This document shows positions 37,939 through 49,200 of a stretch of DNA of 64,000 nucleotides, piece by piece. Origin of the DNA: Taenia hydatigena (Eukaryota; Platyhelminthes; Cestoda; Cyclophyllidea; Taeniidae); NCBI GenBank assembly GCA_036345935.2, contig JADWOT020001399.1, positions 1 through 64,000 of the forward strand, read 5' to 3'. Under the pieces are notes generated by a model that was not told the DNA's origin, made no database searches, and saw only the letters and a list, made by a program, of their open reading frames with translations. Made by a program: the position numbers and the translations under genes. Within the stretch, counting starts at the first letter, position 1. Each line of letters begins with the position of its first letter.

Positions 37939-38805
37939 TGACTCCGATATCGGCCAATGTTTTTGGTTTGTCACTGTTGAGCGAGAACAGTGCCTTGCTA
38001 GGGAATATGTTCATTGAGAATGAAAAACTGGCTAGGATGAAGAGTAGTAAGCTGAGTATTCCAATGTTTAGTGGAACATGTCATTTGAGGCTTAGTACCC
38101 TGCAGGGTCACTGAGTGCGTGCCGTTTACAGGGCGAGAGCCTGACTATTAATCGCTTTGGAGAATCTGTCATAAAAAATAACTGTCAACCGTTGGGTTTG
38201 GTGTAAAATTAGAAAGCCTCAAGATTTCCGTCTCAATTCTAATTGACAACCAAGCTCTACACCCGAAAGTTAGATCCATGTTTATGATAGTCGCTTGAAT
38301 TAGGCTTGTTAGCTTGCACGAAAATGCGCATCTGCTAATTAGGTTCGCTAACAGATGCAGGATTCGGTGACCAAGCTTAGATGAAATTTTCCCCTGTCAA
38401 AAGACGCCAGCATTAATATCTTGACATGTGTCATAAGAGGAAGCCTTTGAAGTACTTAAAAATATCTCAGCGGTGGATCTGGATATTGTGCATAACGGGT
38501 TCGAAGTAGAGCAACTCTCATTAGCAATCGAATTCAGCACAGAAGGCAACGTTTTGGCAGCGCTGGTGCATCGAAACAAATGCAGAAATTCTTTGAAGGG
38601 GAGAAATAAAACAGCCAGTGCCAGCATAAAGCGAACTACTAAGGCAAATGCCGATAATAAATAGAACGGAAGCATTCCTTTGAGAGCATGCCAGTCTACA
38701 AGTGCAAGAACTGAAGCAAATTTTTCTAAAAAGGAATGCAATGCCTCAAGCATGAGCTCAGCATCTGTAAGCTCATTTTGATTTGGCAAAGAGCATAGCT
38801 AGGCT
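37921..38805 (+). repeat. Element E, plus-strand copy (E2), inside unit B
   Basis: This is the inverted partner of 31,245-32,301 and starts exactly where unit B departs from unit A. A short frame at 38,473-38,664 parallels a frame in the other copy (see there). A 130-codon minus-strand frame at 38,397-38,789 crosses it but is not kept in the other copy, so I treat it as accidental. Because E2 starts at the A/B breakpoint, its arrival may have created the size difference between the units. Confidence 0.7.
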
Positions 38806-41268
38806 GAAAGCTGCTGATATCTGAACCATTTTGCACCAAGTTTAAAAGGAACAAACACCTCCCGTTTGCCTTTGGGTCCTCAAAATGGGCAGATGATGTG
38901 AGAAAAGCATCAGAAAACGGAAGTGAAGTACTGAAAACAACTCATAACTTTTTGTATGTGGGCAAGAAATAGTGCTTAGGAATGACTTCACTCTTGAAAT
39001 ATTATGGCTACAAAGAGGTTACATCACAAAGTCTTGAAAGGGCTGCAGAACCTATTTCCAGATCATGTTTAACTTGCCACCACTACGTACGCATATTTAG
39101 GAGCAAAAATTCACAAAATCAATTGCTGATTTGTTAACAGTATGCAAAAATAGAAAACGTACTTGTTATTAAGATGCAGATTAAATCAATGCAAAGTAGA
39201 ACCTATTTTCCTATTGCAGGTCCGATCACTTTTTAAGGATAAAATATGAGCAAACATCTTAAACCCAAAACCGGTAACTCTAGTCTTCAAAAATGGATAA
39301 AGTATAGGAATGTATCAGCAAGTGCACACGAATGACCCACAAGCACAAACATGCATCTTGACTTACCCATGCTGCGTCACTTTGCTGACCGGATTTCATG
39401 CATCAACCTTCCTTCGCATGGATCTAACAAATGCACAAGCGATTGTCTCTACAGCCTATTAACTACTTCACGCTTCGCCGCTCAAGGCTTTTCATCATAT
39501 TTTCGAACTCAAACGGATGCGCAAATACTGTCTTACTTGATGAACTGCCCGTCAAAATAGCCTACCTTCTCAAACTGCTTAGGAATTGGTCACTAGTAAT
39601 TTAGCGAAATTCAAGAGCCCTACGCTTACGAATTGCGAGGCATGCGCAAACTGTGATGATTCCAAAATGTCCATTGCACCCCACATGTGCTATGCATGCA
39701 CCTACATTTAGCTGTTCCATCAGCCACGCACTTAACACATAACTGAACAGCACGGTAAAAATGCGGCTGAGACAGCATTTCGGTGGCTATAAAATACTGA
39801 TCACATAGGTTGATAAAACGAAGCCAGCCAAGTCATAATTCACCGTGGCTTACGCAGAGTATAGTGAGTTATGTCCTTTAAAAACTATCCTCACTTTGCA
39901 GATGCGGATGTTTGCGGCGGGCAAACAGAGCACATGTACTTCGGCACGTGAATAATTGAGGCAATAAATGCAGTTGATGAAAGTGTCTGAATGAGTTAGC
40001 CCACATTCACTGGTCAGTGCCTGTCGTACGCGCGGCACACCCGAGTTTAAACGACAAGGGATTAGTCTTTCCATCCTTGGCATTCATACTCCCAGAACTG
40101 ATAGAATGAATAGAAAGAGCCATAATTTATTCGCAGTTCATTAAACTCAGAGCAAAACCAGAGTTTGCTTTTCTCGCATCAAAAGCCGATGAAAACTACC
40201 CTGCAAAGAGATTTGCGTCCACTTGTTGTCTCACGTCAAATTAAAGCAATCAAGCAGGCATTCCAGGTGCTCCCATTTGAGTGACCTACACGTCTAGAAA
40301 AATTTCATCATCATTAGTACAAATTTGACTTGAAATCAGGTCACCAGTTTCGGTGAGGTCAACTCAACTAAAGTGCATAAACACTTACTTGGACGAAGCT
40401 ATTCATGCATAGCTTCATAACAATATGTCGCCATATTGGTTAGGAAGTTTAAACCAACCGAATTTATTTGGACCTGCCGATAGATCCCACTTCTTTGTAC
40501 GATTACCATCTAGCATTCAAAGTACTTAGGAGAGCAAATTCATCCGTCAGCACTTGCCAGCCTTTTCTAGCATCATCAGCGTGAATGCAGTAGCACGGTC
40601 ATCTTACTGTTGCTCCACAATTTGACCAAATGAAATAGACTGGAATTGGGGTATCTTGAGACTTTTGCCAGCGACATTCAACTGTGCTTTCTTTACATAA
40701 AATTAAGGCCTGGTTGAGCTTTTTACGCTTTAATTGCTTCATTTGTTAGCTTATGCGCTTGAAACACTAAAATGGACAACCTGTATGGGTTCTCCTTGTG
40801 TTTTAGAGATTAGATTAGGTTTTTCCAAGCCTCTACCCAGCTATCGCCAGTGATCTCTCTACGATTGCACATACTATTGTTGCAAGGGTATACGTTGGTC
40901 AAGTAGACGCTAAAAAAGTTGTTCTGTCAAGTATGATTTCTCGCTTCATGCTTTTCTATCCTATTATATGATTTTCCGCCATTTGATAAGAGTGCCAGTG
41001 TTCACATAAAGTTCCACAGACAGCATAAAATTGATTAACAGCTCTCCTCAGGACGACAATATCCTCTGACAAATCAAATGAAAGCTATTTCCTTCCTTTT
41101 AACGACAAGAAGCTAGTCATTCAAGGCGGTTCCTCCTTTGCCTGCTGAGGTGGAGACTTTGTGATGAAATTTAGAATGCTTACAACTGCGCCACTTAATA
41201 AAGGAAAAGCTGTGCTCACGATGCTGAAAAGGGTGCTTTGACCTGATTTTGTGGTGATCGTAACCTAA
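38806..41268. other. Unit B-specific DNA without a supported gene
   Basis: This is the middle of the 3.6 kb that unit A lacks. Frames at 39,351-39,560 and 39,850-40,083 show no domain. No other copy of this stretch was found in the window. Confidence 0.4.
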
Positions 41269-41520
41269 AGTCCATCCTTAGTTAGCAAAGAAGTGGGGTC
41301 CGGTGGAGCTGTGTCTAATACCATCTTTATTAGAAGTCCAAATTTTAAGGTCGTGACGCCGTTATCTGACGGGCAATTCAGTCATGTCGCAGTTATTTAC
41401 AGATCACGAATCGCGACTTTACAAGTTAGCGCAAAAGCCATAGACAGGAGGAACGAAACGGTTTATACCTCTTTGCCAAAATGTATTGGGTGTGAGGTGA
41501 ATAAACCGCTTGTGAAATGA
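41269..41520 (+). pseudogene. Laminin-G-like exon fragment
   Basis: The frame open from 41,269 to the stop at 41,520 contains PLSDGQF followed by HVAV and then ATLQV. This order and spacing resemble the central strands of laminin-G domains, whose common pattern is P-L-(S/N)-D-G-(Q/K)-W-H-x-V-x-V, then an A/G-T-L-x-V strand. Phe replaces the usual Trp and Ser the usual His. A C-x2-C follows near the end. Laminin-G domains are extracellular adhesion modules in animal proteins such as laminins, neurexins and agrin. Only about half a domain is present, and I found no flanking exons. It lies inside the unit B-specific segment, six bases before a tRNA-like sequence. It may be a captured exon, a pseudogene piece or a chance resemblance. 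Confidence 0.3.
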
Positions 41521-41525
41521 CGGCT

Positions 41526-41597
41526 GACTACGTGGTCTACTGGATAGGGCGTCTAACTGCAGATCAGAAACCTGCATCTTGGAGTCCTGCCAGAGCC
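41526..41597 (+). pseudogene. tRNA-like sequence (tRNA-Arg-type body, GCA in the anticodon loop)
   Basis: Seventy-two bases fit the tRNA layout. They are a GACTACG acceptor side, a D arm GTCT/GGGC around ACTGGATA, an anticodon arm TCTAA-CTGCAGA-TCAGA, a 5-base variable region, then a T arm with loop TTGGAGT. The body looks like animal tRNA-Arg, yet the loop places GCA at the anticodon position. The 3' acceptor strand (CAGAGCC) does not pair with the 5' strand, and the T stem has two mismatches, so it is not functional. It continues into sequence shared with unit A from 17,140, which suggests the head of a tRNA-derived SINE with a pyrimidine-rich body. Unit A has lost the 5' half. Confidence 0.6.
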
Positions 41598-41819
41598 ATG
41601 AAATCTTTTGCCTCCCCGCTGCTTGTAGTATCGCCATGACTGTCTAATAAGAAAATGCAGCAAAAAGGATGAACGAGCTGCCTACCTTAACGCTAGAGGG
41701 AGGAGCGGTAAGTCTGACTAAAATTAAGCGATAAAATGTCACCATGCCTGGTGAGAGGCTAGATTCCTCAACATCCACTTTATCAGGTCGATGCTCCAAC
41801 CTACCGACATGCCTCGCCA

Positions 41820-41960
41820 CCACCAAACATCCATTCCCATTTCTCCACTCAAAAACTGCCGACTCCCTCCTACTCCTTCACCTTCATACTCACACCTTAT
41901 ATTCACTTCTCATGTCCCCTCATTTTGCTTCTACTCACTTTATTCACTCCCTTTGTCAAC
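41820..41960 (+). repeat. Pyrimidine-rich tract, unit B copy
   Basis: This tract matches 17,405-17,545 directly and 21,430-21,545 in reverse. It follows the tRNA-like sequence by about 220 bp, the same arrangement as in unit A. Two overlapping serine/proline/leucine-rich frames cross it and are low-complexity artefacts. Confidence 0.7.
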
Positions 41961-42950
41961 CTATCCACTTCGGCCAGATGCTATACTTCGCGAGAGCTGA
42001 AGTGTAATCAGTGGAATTGCGCAATGCATTGGTGGACAAGGAAGCACTAGGAGAATTATGTTTAGCTGTGTCCGTAGCTCAGAGGTTAGAACTGTTTGGA
42101 ACCAGGTGGATTTTGCCTACCTCATCGTCTCAGCTCTGCCATGTCATGTTTCCTTTGCAGCTGTCCGCTCTAGCGTCGTGCACTCACACCACATCAAAAC
42201 TGATAGTGCGAATGTGTGAGTGCATGAGTGGGTAGCTCTTTTAAGGCTATTCTGTTTCTCTGCATAAATTGGGCGCATAAGGAAGCTGACATTCGGAACT
42301 TCCAGTTAAAATAAGGTCTAAGCCATGCATTTAGGGCTCTAAAGCACTCCTATTCTGAGCAGTTTTAGAAAGTCGAAACACTGCTATATTGCCTGTCTGA
42401 ATGCACATTTTAACTAATAAGCGGTGAGTGATCACGAATCCGTTGGTAATAAAAATGGCAGCAGCAACTGAGGCTAAAGCGTAGTCTGAATTAGCACAGC
42501 CATAATAACAATTTTTCATTCCTACGTGATTACTGCACTCAACCTAAAGGCCTGACGGATGAGATTGTATATCTCTTCTCTTCCAAGAATCCCTCACTCA
42601 ACCATGGTCCATCCATACCACATAACACACGGTCTAAAGCCTATACAGCGCATCGAATTTTAGAATTTATGGAAGTTTATCTCCGCATTCCACGGTCGGC
42701 ACTCCAGATGGAGTGCACGAACTAGGCCTAAAGCACATCTCAGCGAGGATTGTGTGAAGTAAAATTAACTTACACTTGGATGAGCCATAGTAGACACGTC
42801 CGAGACGTGTGAGTTCATGCGATAAATGGGTAATTGTTGTTTGCACTTGAATATGCAAACGATTGGGCGCCATGAAATGAGACAAATTGAAATAAAGTCG
42901 AAACTTTGCATCTAGTAAAACGAAGGATGCCCTTCAGGATGAACTTCGAT
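41960..42950 (+). repeat. Tail of unit B
   Basis: This part matches 17,545-18,930 of unit A apart from the insertion found only there. Anchors include 'gtggacaagga' (42,032), 'gtgaatgtgt'-type strings near 42,210, 'cacgtccgagacgt' (42,796 against 18,764) and the 'caaattg.aat.aa.' string near 42,881. Similarity fades after about 42,950. Confidence 0.75.
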
Positions 42951-43689
42951 ATCCAGAAGATATTGAAAATGGCTACAATAATTAATATCTGATAGGGTTT
43001 GAGAGATTATGAAATGGCTTGTTGCGCTTCCATATGAAGGTGCAAAGGATCCGCCCAAATGAAATAGGCATTCATAATTATACCACCTGCAACATTTCTT
43101 TAAATGTCAGATTCGACTGGTAATATAATCCACACGTCCTTTAGTACAACAATATACCCTCAGGCAAGTAGGCTGCGAATAAAATGGCTTCTTGCTTGCT
43201 AAAGACCAGTCGACAAATAAAACCTTCGTTGCTTTAAATTGTTACACACGTTCCTCATGTTATTTTGCATGGAGGATGGAGCTATGGAAATAGCCGAAAT
43301 ATATAATTCCTTTAAATCGGTTTGGCTTAATTATGAATTGTAAGCGTCCACGAGAATCGGGCTGCTTATCATTGCATTGAAAAGCTGTGGAAGCATTTCG
43401 GATGGAAGTCGGAAAGTTGTGAGTAAAGTAGCTGGTAGAGCCGTTTGTTTACCTGGGTCCTCTTATAAATGATTTGCATTATGGGAGTGGAGAATTGACT
43501 TGTGGGAGGAATTTATCTCCATCCTGGATTAGCCGAGCAGAAATTACCCAGATTTGGGGCGTCAAGGTAGTCATTTATGTTCTGTGCTTTTTTAGGCGGT
43601 AAGTCAGTAATTTTGCGTTGTAATCAATTACATGCCTGAATTGCTAGCAATGCGTGCGATCGCTAGTAATATGACAACAGGCTGAATCA

Positions 43690-44140
43690 AATGTAATGAA
43701 AGCAGAATATATGCAAAACAGAGAAACAAAGCATAAGAGCAACTCATGTAAAGGCTTCCGGCGCCTATCGTTATCAGAGTAAGCCAGCGTCGATTGGCCG
43801 TGTGACCAAGGCGCGGTGGTTAAATAATTGGCGTCAGAGAGGCGTCAACGGATTGCTACGGAGTCGCGAAATCACCATGATTTATCGTAAGACCCCTTAT
43901 TCATAGTAAAAACCTAATGCAGCAATGGCATCCATGCCATTGTTTGTTTGCTGCTAAAGGGTAACTACATGGCCTGATGGGAACCGTTGCTAGATGCCGT
44001 TTTCCTAGAAAGGTTTGGCTCATGCGTCGGTCAAGTCTTAGAAGAGTGAATGAAATATTGTCATTTGGCTTGATTGCATACAGCTCCCAGGAGTCAAATT
44101 AGTCTGAGAAGGGTATTTTAAAATCGCTTGCTATCGGTTG
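43690..44140 (-). repeat. Family F, inverted partial copy
   Basis: The reverse complement matches 19,470-19,920. The run from 43,785 to 44,080 is the clearest, with 'cagcaatggcatccat' (43,921) and 'taaataattggcgtc' (43,821) as anchors and about 65% identity. No coding frame. Confidence 0.65.
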
Positions 44141-45325
44141 CAAATTTCGGCAACTCTCATGATTTACGGTCCAAAATATGAGCACACAGTAGTGGTATTT
44201 CAAAACGGATGATCGCTTTTTTGAGGACTAATGTAACTGTCGATTTTGGCTTCATCAAATGCATTGCACAAGGGATCGGCCGCATTTCTCCCGTATCGAA
44301 CTGCGAAATGAGGAAAGACTCACAAGGCAACCACTTTTGACTGCTATTTACTAACTACTGGCCATGTCTACCATGGCAGAAGCTCAACCAGAAATAATTT
44401 TCCCCAAGGCCTAAATGCGCAGTTCTGCAACTTGGAAGTGGCAACCAACCATGCCTCAGGACATGTGCTACGTCTGAATAAAGGCATGAGGAAAATGTTA
44501 AAATGCACACTGAGACAATACCGGTGCCTTCAATCAGACAGAAGAAGGGTTCCGACAGGCATGGTCGAACCAATGTCGACTGCAAATAAGAACTTATCCA
44601 AAAATACAAGCTGATAGCCCTACCCGAAAATCCTTCATATCTTCCTTGTGAAACGACTGTTGATTCATGCTATTAGATGCAACAAATATGGCTCAAATTA
44701 ATGATCCCGTCTCAAGAACAATCGCAAGGAATGAACAGTTAATGAAGTCGTGTTAAAATTTGTGGGACGCCTTACTTTTAGTTAATTCAAATCTCCTAAA
44801 TTTACAAAAATTAAAGTAACTCGTAGATAGGCGTTTAGCGGTGTTTGTAAAGGATGCTGCTGGATAGAGTTCTAAACCGTGAATTTGCGCGGATTGTAAA
44901 AATCTGCGATTCAAATGCTGTCAGCCAGGGGCATTTGCATGTTTTAGTTGGCAGCAATGTGTTTGCGATTGAATGACACTACGGTGAGGTCGCAAATGGC
45001 ATTTGACGTAATTAAAGGCGCTGCATCAGAAATTTGACAGCCTATTTTACTCTAAATTTTCCTCAGATTTTCATCCCTTTAGAGTGGGAGTCAAGAAGAC
45101 CTTTGTTATTTTTACATGGCTTAGGAAACGTACGCATTTTGATGCTAAGAAGTGTGTGTTGGTAAATAAATGACCATACATTAATAAAGGTAATCCGTCG
45201 ATTAGAGCTGGTACGAAAATTAAAACCACAAGTTAAAAAAGTAGATTGATGATAAAGGAGGCAAAACAAAAAGGATTCGGTACTATTTAACCGCACTTAC
45301 GTAGCTCTACCGCCGTGGCTGGACT
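44141..45325. other. No supported gene
   Basis: Frames at 44,355-44,609 and 45,063-45,296 show no domain. No repeat match was found. Confidence 0.4.
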
Positions 45326-45329
45326 CTAC

Positions 45330-46270
45330 GCCATATCGTCGCTGTCTACATGCACACCAGCGACTGCGAGCTTTGCACTAGAGTCACCCACATGTGTACT
45401 AACCCGCACCAACGTAGCACAACCTCCATGGTGCGACGCAGACCAGAAGCCGCCACGTGGCGCGGTCGCCAGCGTCTACAAGCCTTCATTGCGCAGCCTT
45501 TCTTCCCTTCTACTAGCCAAAACAGCTTTCCACTGCATCATCACAGCAAATGCATGCTAGCCTTCTCGTCTGCAATTCAATCCTTATAATCGTAGAGGCA
45601 TAATTACGTTGACACCATTACCCACAATGAGCAATTTCGGTGCGATTTCCAGTCGCATGCCCACACGCGTCCCTCCGTCGCCATCCAGACGTGCATGATT
45701 TGCATTGTAGTTCGTAGGCTCACTGAACCGCCAAAGCATGAAAGCCTTTTTTATTGATCACTTCTTTATTTGCATGCCATAAAGGCCATGGCGATGGCTG
45801 CATTGATTGTTAAGGCGATGCGTGATGAGAAGTGGCATGACTGTAAAGGGGCACAAATGAGTAGGGGAGAAAGCGGATGAATGAGGAGGGAGCGAGGAGG
45901 AGTAGGGTGATGTTGGGTGGGGAGTGGGGAAGAACAAACGAATAAAGTGAGCCAGCAACCGCCCGTGCGCAGATATTCACCATGCTCCAGCACGCATGTA
46001 CTAACCCGCACCAACGTGGCGCTACCTCGATGTCTGGGCGGACTCCAGAGGTCTCTACGCCGTATCGTCGCCCGCGTGCACACCAGCGATTGCGAGCTTT
46101 CCACTAGCGTCACCCACATGTGTACAAATTTGCACCAACCTAGCGCAACCTCCATAGTGAGACGCAGACCGCAGGCTGCCACGTGGCACCATCGCCAGGG
46201 TGTACAAGCCTTCATCTCTCACCCTTTCTTCCCTTTTACTAGCCACAACAGCTCTCCTCTGCATCATTAC
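45330..46270 (-). repeat. GC-rich repeat cluster with two 215 bp copies and one partial
   Basis: Positions 45,330-45,545 and 46,052-46,268 are direct copies, about 80% alike, both running from 'ctacgcc.tatcgtcgc' to 'gcatcat.ac'. A partial third copy sits at 45,988-46,050. The reverse complement matches the head at 24,185-24,260. The cluster is visibly richer in G and C than its surroundings, with several CG steps. Frames of up to 149 codons cross it on both strands, because stops are rarer in GC-rich DNA. They are not kept between the two copies, so I do not call genes. Confidence 0.75.
45795..45935 (-). repeat. Purine-rich tract next to the 46 kb repeat
   Basis: On the minus strand this is a pyrimidine tract lying downstream of the head repeat at 46.1 kb. 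This is the same head-then-tract order as at 24,185-24,345 and, loosely, after the tRNA-like sequences of units A and B. Confidence 0.5.
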
Positions 46271-49200
46271 TGGCTACTATTTTTGATGTAGCGCGCGCTC
46301 TCGTCTTTGCACAACTAGTCAATCTTTTTTTCCGTTTTATCATGTGCGTCATTTACACATCTTATAATTAAAAAAATGGCCTTCTTTATGTGTTTACTTC
46401 ATGCTTATACTTTAAATGATTTTGTTTCTTTACTATGCACATAGGAGTTCAGGAAATAATAACCTAGTATTTCATTGTCCCCACTATATTATTTGTGCTG
46501 AAATTGTATCTTATCTTTACCATTTGCTATAGAACGCAAAAAAAATCCTTAACAAACTTTACAATTTTTGGTTTTGGAACGCCTTTTGGCTTAGAAACTC
46601 TGCTATTAATTCTACTGTCGACGTCGGGGCTAAATCACTGTCTGCCAATGTCTTTGTATGTCAATTGTTATGTTCGTCATGGGACGTTAGCATCGTTGTA
46701 ACATCTAGACCTAATCCGGGTTTCAAGCTTTCCCCGAGAACAAATATTACAAGAACTGCCCAAATAAGAATGTAGGATGCACTTGCATTGGAAACCTAAA
46801 AGCCAGTAACACAATAAGCTTCCAGTGACTCACGGCCACCATGTAGAAAAAAAAGGGTCTTTTCCTCGGGTAATAGGGGTAATGCGATCCTTCGTAGTAG
46901 GAGCGATAATTATTTTGTCACCATCGGCATAAGGTTTGATGCTTCTACAAAGTACATCACATGACCTGATTTCTTATCACAAGCTTCCTCGGAAGCACTG
47001 TAAAATCAAATAATTATGAATTTTAGTAATAACAATCCGTTTTTGGCTATTCCATCTCCACAGTTCATGCTAACGCTAAAGGAAAAATGACCTGCAAAAA
47101 TGTATCACACCAATTTCTCCTTTAGTAACTCAAGTCGTGCATTTCCATAATTTCTACTTAAAAATTTATAAAGATTGTAGCCTTTTTTTGAAACTTTGAG
47201 GCTATTTTAGTAAAAGTTCTTTCATGGCCAAAAGTGCGAATTCTTTTGCTTTTAATTTTCTCTTTGCTTAACTATTGCCTGTGCAAATGCGTTGCGTGGA
47301 ATGTTTGACTCTCAGTTTATAAGCAAAAAACACTTTGGATCTCTGGTATTGTGCCTAAGCCACTTGGTTTGCCCCCAGGCCATGCCAGTCGCATCATGAT
47401 TTACTGTGAATTGAGCATATAGCATTCAGCGCGAGCAGTACCTTATCCAAAGGAAGGTAACACTTATTCAATGCCATTGTTCTAATAGCTAACTATGGAT
47501 CTACGTGATTATCAACACGATGCCTTGCAATAAGTGAGTGCAATAAGGATTGGAGGAGAGTACCAGAAGCCAAAGCAATAGACCGGTCGAGCCAGAAAGG
47601 CGGTATGAAAAAAAATACAATCAAGCCGCTTCTAACAGCGGTCGAAGCTGCTTAAACACCTTAATTAAATGATGGGTGCGCATCTCTTATTCATGTTTTT
47701 TATAATAGACCACTGGTTTCGGCGAAGATGAATTTAGTCAAGTTAGACATTATCAGTTTGCACTCTTTTAGGATGCACAGGAAGAGAGGTATAAGGAACG
47801 AATTCTAAACTTTAATTTATCTTTGATTATTGAGAGGAACTGAACACTTCAATGTTCTCAGTGAAATACCATGAAATCCTGGTAATAACGCTTTTCGCTA
47901 GTTGTTTCAGACAATTACCAAGAGCAACCGTTTTTATCTCTGCGTTCATTAGAGTGATGAGAGATGGATTCCCATGATTGCTAGTCTATCCCTTTCAGTA
48001 GTTTAGTCAGCATTTTAGAGGATTGGATGACTGATTTTACTGACTTAGGCAAGTTAATAGGCTCGAAGTGATTAAAAGCCCCACGAAAACTCTGTAACTG
48101 ATGCGACCAGACAATTTAGCGCCATGAAGCTTGTGTTTGCTGAGATGCAATCTGTGCGTTTCTTGATATACTTCTCGTTCATTGCGCTCTTGCGCCTACC
48201 TTCGAAGGATTCCGTTCAAGCTGCGCGTGCTCGCGTTTCGCCTATCAGTAGCGTACTTAACTAAAATTGCCTATTAACTACTCATTTTTACATCAAAAAC
48301 TGTCCCTTTCTGCTGTGAGATAGTCCTTTGCACACACCAGATGCATTCAATTTTTATCTGTGACATGTTGAAAACCCGCCTTTAGCCGCCAAGAGACGAG
48401 TCTAGCTAGCGAATCTTACTTTCTTACTAAGCGATGAGGATGTGCGAATTCGGAAGAAGATGATTCCTTGGTTCGTTAGAACAAGCACCCTTAAAGCGAA
48501 TCATGCCTGTCCAAGTGACTTTTGAATTGAGTAACGACAATCGGTAAAGGAATTGTTCTCTTCTTGAGAAATGTCGTCCTTTCCTGGCGCAAAACATTGT
48601 TATGCAGGAACAAAAAGTAAAGATCTATCAGTGAGGCTGATCCAAACTACAATAAAAACTAAATTTTGGGTGCTTTAAAAAAAACCGCTTGTTGCTTTTT
48701 CTTTTCATGGCAATGCTTTGCAGAATAACAAAGCCGTGTTTGGGACTTCCAAAATGTCTAGCATTCTAGTAATCTTCATTGACAAGCAGCTTTGCACCCC
48801 GCGCTGCAAAAAAAACTGAATTCAGAGGTAGCTCATCGTTCGGAAGTTAACGAAGAGGCATGTAAAGTATGGTAAACCCTGGCACATGCATATGTTGCTC
48901 AAGTTTTGGCTAAATATTCGACTACTAATCATCTGCGTTTGATGTACTGTAAGCACTGTAATCTCTGTTGGGAGACATGCTCTTTACCAAAATAGCTTTC
49001 CGCCAATGCGCAACAGGCCCTGCGATGCTCTGAATTGCCGCCTCATGAAAAGTACATATGTATCGTGACCAAAATATTAGGCTTTATTTTACTTTAATGC
49101 GCGTTTTTTACTTTTCTTTACATCTGGGTGAATACGCCCACATACATTTATGCCTGTGTTAGTCTGCATAGATATGCATGTTTATGGGTTGAGATTTAGC

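Larger units (their letters stand above)
32445..42950 (+). repeat. Unit B of the large direct duplication
   Basis: Unit B is the longer copy, 10.5 kb against 6.5 kb in unit A. Its order is block Y (32,445-32,640), unmatched DNA, block X (32,965-33,135), about 0.9 kb of unmatched DNA, the core (34,040-37,938), a 3.6 kb segment absent from unit A (37,938-41,557), a tRNA-like sequence, a pyrimidine tract, and the tail that fades at about 42,950. Blocks X and Y are in the opposite order to unit A. The two units are about 14-20 kb apart and in direct orientation, so unequal exchange between them would delete or duplicate the intervening DNA. Confidence 0.85.

Noticed and set aside
38397..38789. 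130-codon minus-strand frame that seemed related to the zinc-finger family
   Set aside because: The resemblance is confined to a few words around 'gaatgctt'. The region is element E, whose other copy does not keep this frame, and a plus-strand frame is better conserved.
12430..42950. Long terminal repeats, terminal inverted repeats or a transposase for units A and B
   Set aside because: I compared the outer edges of the core and of the whole units and found neither repeated ends nor a conserved frame.
45766..46215. 149-codon and 124-codon frames on opposite strands in the 46 kb repeat
   Set aside because: They exist because the repeat is GC-rich and stop-poor. The two 215 bp copies do not keep the same frames.
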